Virus record (IMG/VR): IMGVR_UViG_3300031963_000351
Location: 1-40,674 of that record
Origin: a virus
DNA: 40,674 bases
Strand: one strand, 5' to 3'
Shown: piece by piece, positions 30,935-37,519 of the stretch
Layout: the number at the start of each line of letters is the position of its first letter
Position numbering within the stretch: the first letter of the stretch is position 1
Notes under the pieces: model-generated
Seen by the model: the letters and a program-made list of their open reading frames with translations, nothing else
What the model was told of the DNA's origin: nothing
The model's database searches: none
Position numbers and translations under genes: made by a program

Positions 30935-31255
30935 TTAAATTTCGTTCTTCCCCTCAACCCCGCGCTTGATTCTGTTTGCGGTACGGGCGTTCTGCCAGTG
31001 GATAGCCTCTTCAATCTTTGTGATTGTCAAGGCATTTTCTCTGCACGGGAATGCATCGTTAAGGCTTTCGAATAAACACTTTACGTACTCGAGCATATCT
31101 GTTGCTTGAACTCCGTTTACCCCGACCTCGCTGACGGGGTCTGACTGGATTGTAAACTTTACAACTGGGGCAACCCCCCTCACATCCTCTGTGTTTTCGA
31201 GGGTGATGAATGGTGTTTCGCCGAACTTCAGCAGGGCCTTTTCTACGTGTCTCAT
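30935..31255 (-). CDS. Acb2/Tad1-like candidate
   Basis: A 106-residue protein. The C-terminal helix-hairpin FPCRENALTITKIEEAIHWQN followed by RTANRIKRGVEGKNE resembles the helical-hairpin domain of phage Acb2/Tad1-type proteins, which sequester cyclic nucleotide signals of CBASS or Thoeris defence. The N-terminal ~50 residues are beta-like. The family is recalled from pattern only; the function is inferred. Confidence 0.5.
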   Translation of the reverse strand: MRHVEKALLKFGETPFITLENTEDVRGVAPVVKFTIQSDPVSEVGVNGVQATDMLEYVKCLFESLNDAFPCRENALTITKIEEAIHWQNARTANRIKRGVEGKNEI

Positions 31256-31282
31256 TTATTTATTGTTTTTAGTGTTATTAAG

Positions 31283-31352
31283 GTTAGCCACGGGGACTCA
31301 TGCGGGGTCGGATCCACTACCGCAGGTATTGCCCCCGTGGATTGCCGTTAGC
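31283..31352 (-). other. two-tier hairpin bracketed by GTTAGC
   Basis: Outer stem CCACGGGG/CCCCGTGG (31288-31295, 31333-31340), inner stem TGCGG/CCGCA (31301-31305, 31320-31324), with GTTAGC on both flanks. It lies between the 31371 and 30935 genes. No U-tract follows; it may be a leader structure of the Acb2-like gene. Confidence 0.5.
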
Positions 31353-31370
31353 AAGTCGGCTACTTACGGG

Positions 31371-31469
31371 TTAGTTAAAGTCTGTTTTATCCCACCTCTC
31401 CACGAGCTTTACTACTGCATAAACAGTCAGGTAGAGGGCGAGGGCGACTACGATTGCTTCTTTCCACAT
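31371..31469 (-). CDS. 32-residue single-TM protein
   Basis: ATG 31469 to TAA 31371 encodes 32 residues, mostly one TM helix (EAIVVALALYLTVYAVVKLV) then a charged tail. It overlaps the upstream gene by 22 nt. Confidence 0.5.
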   Translation of the reverse strand: MWKEAIVVALALYLTVYAVVKLVERWDKTDFN

Positions 31470-31669
31470 CTTCTTTTCTGTTGGTTCTTTTTCTTTTCGT
31501 GGTTGCTGTTTATTGCGTTGAGCGCCTGCTCGATCTTATCGATACCGTAAGACCTTGACTGTAACTCAAGCTCAAACCTCTCCTTGAGGTCGTTCATTCG
31601 CCCCGTTGACCAAAGGGCAAGTATGATGATGGCTGATAGCTCAACCACGTGCACTACTGCGTGAATCAT
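31448..31669 (-). CDS. small membrane-anchored protein
   Basis: A 73-residue protein: N-terminal hydrophobic helix (VVELSAIIILALW), then a helix and a basic tail (KKKNQQKRRCGKK). It overlaps the MazG-like gene by 29 nt. Function unknown. Confidence 0.6.
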   Translation of the reverse strand: MIHAVVHVVELSAIIILALWSTGRMNDLKERFELELQSRSYGIDKIEQALNAINSNHEKKKNQQKRRCGKKQS

Positions 31670-31844
31670 GTATTGAAATTGTTTTTTTTAAGTACACGGC
31701 AAGGTCAAGGGCCTCTTCGTAAGCGTGTTGTAGCCACTCGATTTCGGAGAGGTCTGTCCTGTCTACGGTTGTCCCGTACTTGGACAGTCCCCTCTGCTCC
31801 CTTGACTCAAGGTCTTGTACTACCTGGTTTATTATTTCGCTCAT
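31641..31844 (-). CDS. MazG-like small protein
   Basis: A 67-residue protein with LESREQRGLSKYGT and WLQHAYEEALDLAVYLKK, the pattern of small phage proteins related to MazG-type NTP pyrophosphohydrolases (E-rich helix EEALDLAVYL). The full MazG metal site is not complete here, so activity is uncertain. It ends overlapping the next gene. Confidence 0.6.
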   Translation of the reverse strand: MSEIINQVVQDLESREQRGLSKYGTTVDRTDLSEIEWLQHAYEEALDLAVYLKKTISIHDSRSSARG

Positions 31845-31847
31845 GGT

Positions 31848-32882
31848 TTACCCCCAAATATCCTTAATACCCGTCTCCAGTCCGTACACCATCCCCGCGT
31901 TCTCGTTCTTACCCTGTGCTGGGAGGAACTCCGCGTAGGCCACAACCTGTGCGTTTGTTTCGAGGGACTGGTTAAACATCAGCTCCCTTTTAATTGGGTC
32001 GTACATGTCTTTAGCCCCTGCCACAATCGATACGGTGTTATCCTCATCGGAGGTGAAGCTTGCCGTGACTGAGGATCCGTATGGGGTCCTTCCCGCCTCG
32101 TTGTACAGGTTCCATCTAAATACAAACGACGGGCACGACTTACCGTATGAGGCCACTTTGCCTGGGGCGCCCGTGGCCGGCTCCCCGTTGATGTGGAACA
32201 CCCCACGGATTTTATTGTCGGGCAGCGTTTCGATGTCCATGGAGATGCTTGTAACGTGAGTTTCTGGGCTGACCGACACCGAGTTAAAGGTCACCCTTGT
32301 GTTGTAGGAGATCTCCTCGGCGGTCATCCCTGTAACCGAGCACAGCTGGCCGACCGTCCACCTAACGAACTGCTTCTTGCTTGTCCACGTCTTGGTTGTT
32401 CCGTCCGATGATCTCGTAATAGATTTCTGTACGCGGTAGAAAACACCACCCCTAACGAACGGGTTGTCCGGGTTTGATGGGGTTCCGTCAGTGTTGACGT
32501 TCATCCCTATGTCTGATATAACGTCAAAGGAGTGCCCCCCACCGGACTCGGATGGGTAAAGCTCAACCATTTGCCATGGCATCCACCTGCCGTTGTCCCC
32601 GTACACACGTGGTTTGTTTGTTGTCATAACGGACCCGTTAAACACAGGCATACCGTGACCGTAAGAGTGGATGTAGTTGGATATCATATTGAAGGTGTAC
32701 GCCCCAAACAGCTCCGTGGAGCTTGATACGTAAACCCTTGTGCTGATTTTTCTAGGGGAAACCGTAAAGTCATGGGTTTCCTCAACAATTAAGAACCGTG
32801 AGGTTTTGCTCTGTATTTGCCCCTCAAACTGCTGACACTCGTCGGGTAGTTGTAGCAGCTCTAACGCCTTTTGTGTGCTCAT
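31848..32882 (-). CDS. large hypothetical protein
   Basis: A 344-residue protein, beta-rich with many S, T, V and G, and no transmembrane segment. The middle (SDIGMNVNTDGTPSNPDN) is turn-rich. No family is recognised. It overlaps the 32879 gene by ATGA and lies in an early-side operon, so a virion role is not certain. Confidence 0.65.
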   Translation of the reverse strand: MSTQKALELLQLPDECQQFEGQIQSKTSRFLIVEETHDFTVSPRKISTRVYVSSSTELFGAYTFNMISNYIHSYGHGMPVFNGSVMTTNKPRVYGDNGRWMPWQMVELYPSESGGGHSFDVISDIGMNVNTDGTPSNPDNPFVRGGVFYRVQKSITRSSDGTTKTWTSKKQFVRWTVGQLCSVTGMTAEEISYNTRVTFNSVSVSPETHVTSISMDIETLPDNKIRGVFHINGEPATGAPGKVASYGKSCPSFVFRWNLYNEAGRTPYGSSVTASFTSDEDNTVSIVAGAKDMYDPIKRELMFNQSLETNAQVVAYAEFLPAQGKNENAGMVYGLETGIKDIWG

Positions 32883-33094
32883 TTATGTGTTTTTTTTGAT
32901 TTTTTAACCACTTGCGCCCCCTCAACCACCTCCCACGAGTACTTGTGCCACGGCCTGTCAAATCCCATTACCTTATCAAGCTTCCAGCAGTCTGAAAGGC
33001 ACTTCGACTTAGCCATTTCGGGGGACTTAGCGGTACACCTTGCGTGGTGAATCACGCTATCCCCATCAAGAACCATTACCGTGTATTCCCTCAT
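32879..33094 (-). CDS. small hypothetical protein
   Basis: A 71-residue basic protein (WKLDKVMGFDRPWHKYSWEVV). Start and stop both form ATGA overlaps with its neighbours. Function unknown. Confidence 0.65.
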   Translation of the reverse strand: MREYTVMVLDGDSVIHHARCTAKSPEMAKSKCLSDCWKLDKVMGFDRPWHKYSWEVVEGAQVVKKSKKTHK

Positions 33095-33486
33095 TCCTCG
33101 CCCTCCCCTGAGATTTCAACCTCAACCTCCTGGGGGAGCGGGGTTTTGTTACTTTCCGCCTCAATTACCACCTTTTTAATGTTTTTTACAGCCATTACCA
33201 CCGTTGGCCAGTACTCCAGAGGCAGACCAGACAGCTCGGCAATGGTGTTGTCAATTGTGGCAACGGCACGAACGTACTCGTCCCCGTCGTTTAGGTCCCC
33301 CAAGGTCTTGTACAGCTGCTTAAACTTGTTCTCCAGCTTAGAGACAAGGTTGTTTGAAGCCATTTTTAGGTCCTGTGTAAAAACCCCCGTGGCAACACTC
33401 TCGTCGTGACACTGGGCGTACACCTGCTGCGCGGCAAGGCCTGTGACAACCATCCTGTAGGCCCTGATTGCTTGTTCTTTCGTCAT
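33091..33486 (-). CDS. helical hypothetical protein
   Basis: A 131-residue helical protein with an acidic C-terminus (VEVEISGEGEE). No motif is recognised. Its stop overlaps the next start. Confidence 0.65.
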   Translation of the reverse strand: MTKEQAIRAYRMVVTGLAAQQVYAQCHDESVATGVFTQDLKMASNNLVSKLENKFKQLYKTLGDLNDGDEYVRAVATIDNTIAELSGLPLEYWPTVVMAVKNIKKVVIEAESNKTPLPQEVEVEISGEGEE

Positions 33487-33558
33487 TTTTCTGTTTGTTT
33501 TTGCAAGTGTACGACATTGTGAGTAGTATTTGCAAATAAATTACGCGATTTTAACAAA

Positions 33559-33816
33559 TTAGTTCTTAAAAAACAGGTACTTTGACTGAGTCTGATCATC
33601 TATTGCGTCAATCAGCTCGTCAAGCGTAGCCGCAACGACAAACTGTGCCCCCCCTGAACCAACGACACACAGGTTCTTAAAGGATGAGTATGGACCTATG
33701 TAGTCTATGTGGTAAAACCAAAACTCTTCGATGTGGAACATTTCGGGCATGGTTTCCAGCTCTTCGTACAAGCGAATTTGTAGATCATCAACCACTGACA
33801 GTTTAAGCTTTAGCAT
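33559..33816 (-). CDS. small acidic hypothetical protein
   Basis: An 85-residue acidic protein with a Gly-rich stretch (VVGSGGAQFVVAATLDELI). It has its own promoter with a 25-nt leader. Function unknown. Confidence 0.65.
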   Translation of the reverse strand: MLKLKLSVVDDLQIRLYEELETMPEMFHIEEFWFYHIDYIGPYSSFKNLCVVGSGGAQFVVAATLDELIDAIDDQTQSKYLFFKN

Positions 33817-33841
33817 AGAAGACTGTGATTTTGGTTTGTAA

Positions 33842-33872
33842 CAAATTTATTGTGTTTTTTGTCACGACTCAA
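33842..33872 (-). promoter_or_regulatory. promoter TTG-N20-TAAATTTG
   Basis: TAAATTTG (33849-33842) with TTG (33872-33870) on the - strand, upstream of the 33816 gene. Confidence 0.65.
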
Positions 33873-34098
33873 CTTTCCTGTAATGATTTTTCCAAAGAAA
33901 ATCCGATAAGCAGACCCCCGTCTCGGTGACCTTCTCCTCTGTCCACTCTGGGTGGAGGTGAAGGTACTCGTGAATCATAACCTCAAGGTGCTTCTTGCCC
34001 CTTAGCCTTGGGTCAATTTCTATAGTTCCGTTTGGCATATACTGCCCCCAGGCCTGTTGCCTCCCCAGTTTTTTCAGTATTACCTTCGGGTGTCTCAT
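33862..34098 (-). CDS. small HExxH zinc-binding protein
   Basis: A 78-residue protein with the motif MIHEYLHLHPEW at about 41-52 (HExxH plus a further His and Glu in TEEKV). This is the zinc site of small phage metallopeptidase-like proteins. TAAATTTG ends 4 nt before the ATG, so the mRNA would be leaderless. Substrate unknown. Confidence 0.7.
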   Translation of the reverse strand: MRHPKVILKKLGRQQAWGQYMPNGTIEIDPRLRGKKHLEVMIHEYLHLHPEWTEEKVTETGVCLSDFLWKNHYRKVES

Positions 34099-34102
34099 TA
34101 GT

Positions 34103-34110
34103 CAAATTTA
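34103..34110 (-). promoter_or_regulatory. -7 box TAAATTTG, 4 nt from ATG
   Basis: TAAATTTG (34110-34103), then ACTA and ATG 34098. No TTG at the usual distance. Confidence 0.5.
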
Positions 34111-34116
34111 CAAAAA

Positions 34117-35127
34117 CTACCGAACCCTTCCGTTTATAATTGTAAAATTTTGAACCTCAAAGGTCTCGTCCTCAAAGACCTTGATGTGGGCAAACCCGTG
34201 GTTGTATTTGTTGTACGGTGCGTAGTCCGGGTGCAGCTCCGACAGGCAACCAATAGACCAGCAGGCAACCACCCTCCCGTTAATGTTAGGCTCCGTGTGG
34301 TGAGATGTCTGGTGGCTGTGACCGCAGATTGCGTTGTCCTTTGCCCTTGTGTAAAGACCACGCGCCACGTTGACGGGGGAGAACGTGGACTTACCAAGCT
34401 CATGGCCGTGGAGTATCGTCAGTTTCCCCGCGTGGATAAGCTGCTTATCGGGGATCATTACGATGTTGTACCTCTCCAAGTGAAGCAGGGACTCTAAGTT
34501 AAACTCGTTTATCCCAAGCAGGTCGGGTGCCTTATTGATGATGTAGTGTTCGTACCTAATGTCGTGGTTGCCGAGTTTAAAGTAGATGTTCTGGGTTGGG
34601 AAGAGTTCCCTTAGGGTTGCAAGGAACTCCCTGGTAGACAGAATCTCGTTGGCAAAGTTCCTCTTCCTTGGGTCCTTGTCAAACCTGGAGACCGCGTAGA
34701 AGTCTATCAAGTCTCCATTGATAATGATTGTGTTAACCCCCTGCTCCATCCCGTACTTTAAAGCTGCAGTCAGAGCCTGAATGTTGTGGTACGGGATGTG
34801 AATATCGGAGATAAGGAGGATGTCGTTGTGCGAGACGGGGAGCTTGAACGCCTTGTGCTCGGGCTCTAAACTCTTGGGGAGGTTGAGCGGGTTGTCGTTC
34901 TTTGACAGCGCCTTGAGGTCTGCAAACTCTGATTTTTTATTCGTGGGGGCGGTTGGCTTTGGGTTGTCTTTCTTCATCCTCTTTGGGCTCCTCTTCCACC
35001 GGAAGTAGGCCGCTGAAAAGCATGAGTACGTCTCCCCCTGTTTTTTAGCGTACTCATTCAGCAGTTGCCTTTGGCTTTTTCCGCTTGTGTCAGAAATAAT
35101 TTGTTGAAACACTGTTCGTCTATCCAT
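34117..35127 (-). CDS. calcineurin-like metallophosphoesterase
   Basis: A 336-residue protein. Motifs in order: LLISDIHIPYHN (~105), IINGDLIDFY (~137), LGNHDIRYEH (~189), LHGHELGK (~240) and ICGHSHQTSH (~268), the full two-metal phosphoesterase set. The N-terminal ~90 residues are a basic, HTH-like region. Phage members may act on DNA ends or nucleotides; the substrate is not known. An intrinsic terminator with its own promoter lies 20 nt before the start. Confidence 0.85.
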   Translation of the reverse strand: MDRRTVFQQIISDTSGKSQRQLLNEYAKKQGETYSCFSAAYFRWKRSPKRMKKDNPKPTAPTNKKSEFADLKALSKNDNPLNLPKSLEPEHKAFKLPVSHNDILLISDIHIPYHNIQALTAALKYGMEQGVNTIIINGDLIDFYAVSRFDKDPRKRNFANEILSTREFLATLRELFPTQNIYFKLGNHDIRYEHYIINKAPDLLGINEFNLESLLHLERYNIVMIPDKQLIHAGKLTILHGHELGKSTFSPVNVARGLYTRAKDNAICGHSHQTSHHTEPNINGRVVACWSIGCLSELHPDYAPYNKYNHGFAHIKVFEDETFEVQNFTIINGRVR

Positions 35128-35147
35128 TGATTTTATTTTTTATGGAG

Positions 35148-35183
35148 AAAAAAAAACAAGCCGCCCCAACTATAGGGACGGCT
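35148..35183 (-). terminator. intrinsic terminator 20 nt before the phosphoesterase gene
   Basis: AGCCGTCCC/GGGGCGGCT on the - strand (35183-35175 with 35167-35159, one G-U) with a 7-nt loop, then nine T (35156-35148). An upstream hairpin GCACAC/GTGTGC (35228-35211) lies between it and the promoter. Confidence 0.75.
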
Positions 35184-35232
35184 GTCAAACAAAACGAAAA
35201 TTGAAACAAGGCACACAGATCAGTGTGCGGAA

Positions 35233-35263
35233 CAAATGTATTGAATATGTTCCATTGAAGCAA
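35233..35263 (-). promoter_or_regulatory. promoter TTG-N20-TACATTTG
   Basis: TTG (35263-35261), 20 bases, TACATTTG (35240-35233) on the - strand. The transcript would meet a hairpin and the terminator before the phosphoesterase start. Confidence 0.65.
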
Positions 35264-35264
35264 G

Positions 35265-35507
35265 TTAGTTGATTGTAATGCTAAACCTATTGGTCCCAGT
35301 CTGTTTTGATTTTGATTTCCACTGAATGAACTTGGTGACAAGCGCAAACGACATGGTTGTCGAACACGCTATTAAGTTCTTTGTATCAGACTGCGTAACA
35401 GACACTATCACCCCCACGAAAAAGGCAAAAACAAAGGCTAAAAAACCATGGTTTTCACCCGACACGAGGTGCTTGGCAAATAGGATTGCGGAGTTTGGTT
35501 TCTTCAT
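35265..35507 (-). CDS. small membrane protein
   Basis: An 80-residue protein with two hydrophobic segments (FLAFVFAFFVGVIVSV and LIACSTTMSFALV) and a basic tail. Overlaps the upstream gene by ATGA. Function unknown. Confidence 0.6.
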   Translation of the reverse strand: MKKPNSAILFAKHLVSGENHGFLAFVFAFFVGVIVSVTQSDTKNLIACSTTMSFALVTKFIQWKSKSKQTGTNRFSITIN

Positions 35508-35794
35508 ACTGCTTCTTGTATTTTCAGCTTACTTATGGGTACCTCAACAGAGACATCAAAGCTCGTCCCCTTCATTTTTTTGTCCTTTGTCATGTCGTAT
35601 ACGCTCGGTGCGTAAAACGATCTCCACGCCTCGCACATAGCGCATATGTGTTTTTTTACAGAGGACGCAGTGTTTAACACCTCCGATGTCTGTAGGATTT
35701 CGTTGTTAGAGGCCACTGTCTTCACCCTGAACCCCTTCATTTTTTTCCCATCAACAGTTCTTGTGGCGTCGTAAATTTCTATTCTGTTTGTCAT
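35504..35794 (-). CDS. DUF1508/YegP-like small protein
   Basis: A 96-residue protein. KKMKGFRVKTVASNNEILQT and the following helix resemble the DUF1508 (YegP) repeat, FRFRLKAxNGExIxxSExY. The match is partial. Function unknown. Confidence 0.5.
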   Translation of the reverse strand: MTNRIEIYDATRTVDGKKMKGFRVKTVASNNEILQTSEVLNTASSVKKHICAMCEAWRSFYAPSVYDMTKDKKMKGTSFDVSVEVPISKLKIQEAV

Positions 35795-35877
35795 CTTGTT
35801 TATTGTGTTTGTTGTGTCAAATGTAACAATTAATTGCTAAATGCCCGTGGTGGTTTTGTTTTTCTAACAAAAATCAA

Positions 35878-36267
35878 TCATCTCAAGTACGTTTGAGAAA
35901 ACCCAAGCCACCTTAGCACGGAAAAGAACACCATTAAAAAAAATGTGTTTAATAGGCTGTTAGTGAAGCTGTAGGCTATCAAGAAATCCGTTATTCTGTA
36001 CTGAAAGAAGTTGGACAGGTGCCACCAGTCAGTAAAAAACACCAGCGCCGTTGAACTGAACGGGAACCTTTCAGAGTACTTCGGTAAGTGAGTCCCAAAG
36101 TACCACCAATGCCTTGTTTCAGAGCCCGGGACAAGCGATCCGTTGGGGTTTGTTTTCCACTTACCCTTCCACCCATTGATTATGTAGTCTGGATCGTGGG
36201 CAATCCTATCTGATATACCCTTGAACGCCCCAACAAAAAATATCCCTATAATAATTATCGCTATCAT
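35878..36267 (-). CDS. multi-TM membrane protein
   Basis: A 129-residue protein with an N-terminal hydrophobic segment (AIIIIGIFFVGAF) and one or two near the C-terminus (ITDFLIAYSF, FLMVFFSVL). The middle is Trp-rich. Overlaps the next gene by ATGA. Function unknown. Confidence 0.6.
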   Translation of the reverse strand: MIAIIIIGIFFVGAFKGISDRIAHDPDYIINGWKGKWKTNPNGSLVPGSETRHWWYFGTHLPKYSERFPFSSTALVFFTDWWHLSNFFQYRITDFLIAYSFTNSLLNTFFLMVFFSVLRWLGFSQTYLR

Positions 36268-36500
36268 TTTTTTCTTTTTTTTCGGTAGTCAGGCCTTGGT
36301 TCGCGCATCTCTTTGATATACTGGTAGGCCATGACGGCCAGAACAAGGCTTGCCGTTACCATACACCCAATGGCTGTTGTCATGTCCCCCACAAAGTAGC
36401 TTGACACTCCGTACACGACAAAAAGAATCAAGAACGTGCTTACAATCTTGCTGTCGTATGCCACCAAGTAGTACCAAAATGTTGTTCTGTACTTTTTCAT
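36264..36500 (-). CDS. small two-TM membrane protein
   Basis: From ATG 36500 (MKKYRTTF) a 78-residue protein with TM segments near 16-36 and 40-58 and a basic C-terminus (RPDYRKKRKK). Function unknown. Confidence 0.6.
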   Translation of the reverse strand: MKKYRTTFWYYLVAYDSKIVSTFLILFVVYGVSSYFVGDMTTAIGCMVTASLVLAVMAYQYIKEMREPRPDYRKKRKK

Positions 36501-36567
36501 TTTTGTTTGTTTTAGGCGGGAGGGGGGAAACCAAAAACCCCCCTTTCCGCCGTACTTCAAATCAACT

Positions 36568-36774
36568 CTAACCACTGGTTTTTTCGTCTATCTTGTATGT
36601 TGCGTTCTTCCAAATCCGTACCTGGTCACTTGTGAAGTGCTTTATCTCCCCGCCGTTCTCAAGAACAACGGTTATTTCATCGTTCTCAAGGAATCCAGAC
36701 GCGGTTATGTAAAGTATGTAGCCATCCCCAAGGGGCGTAATTACTGGTATCGGTCTGTCTACAAAGGTTATCAT
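36568..36774 (-). CDS. small hypothetical protein
   Basis: A 68-residue beta-rich protein (ILYITASGF, EITVVLENGG). Function unknown. Confidence 0.6.
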   Translation of the reverse strand: MITFVDRPIPVITPLGDGYILYITASGFLENDEITVVLENGGEIKHFTSDQVRIWKNATYKIDEKTSG

Positions 36775-36797
36775 TTTAAAACGGTAAAATCAAAATT

Positions 36798-37433
36798 TTA
36801 AAATGGCAATCCATCATCCTCGGGAGGCGATCCTGCAGGCTGCCACCCCGTTGCCTGTTGTTTCTCCTCCGGCTTTGACTCATAAACCCTTGGCAAGAAC
36901 GTGTCCTTTAGGTAAGACTCAAAAAACTCTTGTCTCTCCGTGTCGTCCCAAACAATCTGCCCCTTGACCTTCATCTGCTTCATTTCTGGCATATCGCCTG
37001 GGTTCTCCCTTGTCCACGCCCACTCAACGTTGTCTTTATCCTGTCGGATGTAAAGCATTGTTTTTTTCTTTCCGTCAACCTCCTTTGCCCACGGGGATAG
37101 CGTTACTGGCTTTTCCGGGTTGATGTTCGGCATACACAAAAAGAAACCTGATGAGTACCGTGAAGACCATGGCATTTGTACCTGAAAGGTCTCATCCCCG
37201 TCCTTCAACACAATGCAGAGCTGATCGCCGTACCCCTGCTCGGACACCCTCTTAAAGGCATCAACGATGTTCCCCGTAACGGACGGGTAACGCTTTTCGT
37301 ACCAAACCTTGGTACCGTCCTTTGAGTTGCACTTTACAGCACCGTCGGTGCCCTCTTGAACTCGTTTTGCAATACGTCCATCAGAAATACTGAGGTACGT
37401 TCTGTTTGATGAACCACCTGTGTCTAATCCCAT
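36798..37433 (-). CDS. SSB-like ssDNA-binding protein
   Basis: A 211-residue protein. The middle has OB-fold-like strands (GQIVWDD, FQVQMPWSS) and the C-terminus is an acidic, Pro/Gly-rich tail ending DDGLPF, the typical partner-docking tail of single-stranded DNA-binding proteins. It lies just downstream of the primase-helicase, fitting a replication role. The fold call rests mainly on the tail and context. Confidence 0.65.
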   Translation of the reverse strand: MGLDTGGSSNRTYLSISDGRIAKRVQEGTDGAVKCNSKDGTKVWYEKRYPSVTGNIVDAFKRVSEQGYGDQLCIVLKDGDETFQVQMPWSSRYSSGFFLCMPNINPEKPVTLSPWAKEVDGKKKTMLYIRQDKDNVEWAWTRENPGDMPEMKQMKVKGQIVWDDTERQEFFESYLKDTFLPRVYESKPEEKQQATGWQPAGSPPEDDGLPF

Positions 37434-37473
37434 AGTTTAATTGATTAATGATTGATTGATTAATTATTGTGTG

Positions 37474-37504
37474 CAAATGTAACATACACGACTTGTTTGT
37501 GCAA
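37474..37504 (-). promoter_or_regulatory. promoter TTG-N20-TACATTTG
   Basis: TTG (37504-37502), 20 bases, TACATTTG (37481-37474) on the - strand, serving the SSB-like gene with a 40-nt, TGATT-repeat leader. Confidence 0.7.
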
Positions 37505-37519
37505 ATTTAATTTGTTAAA

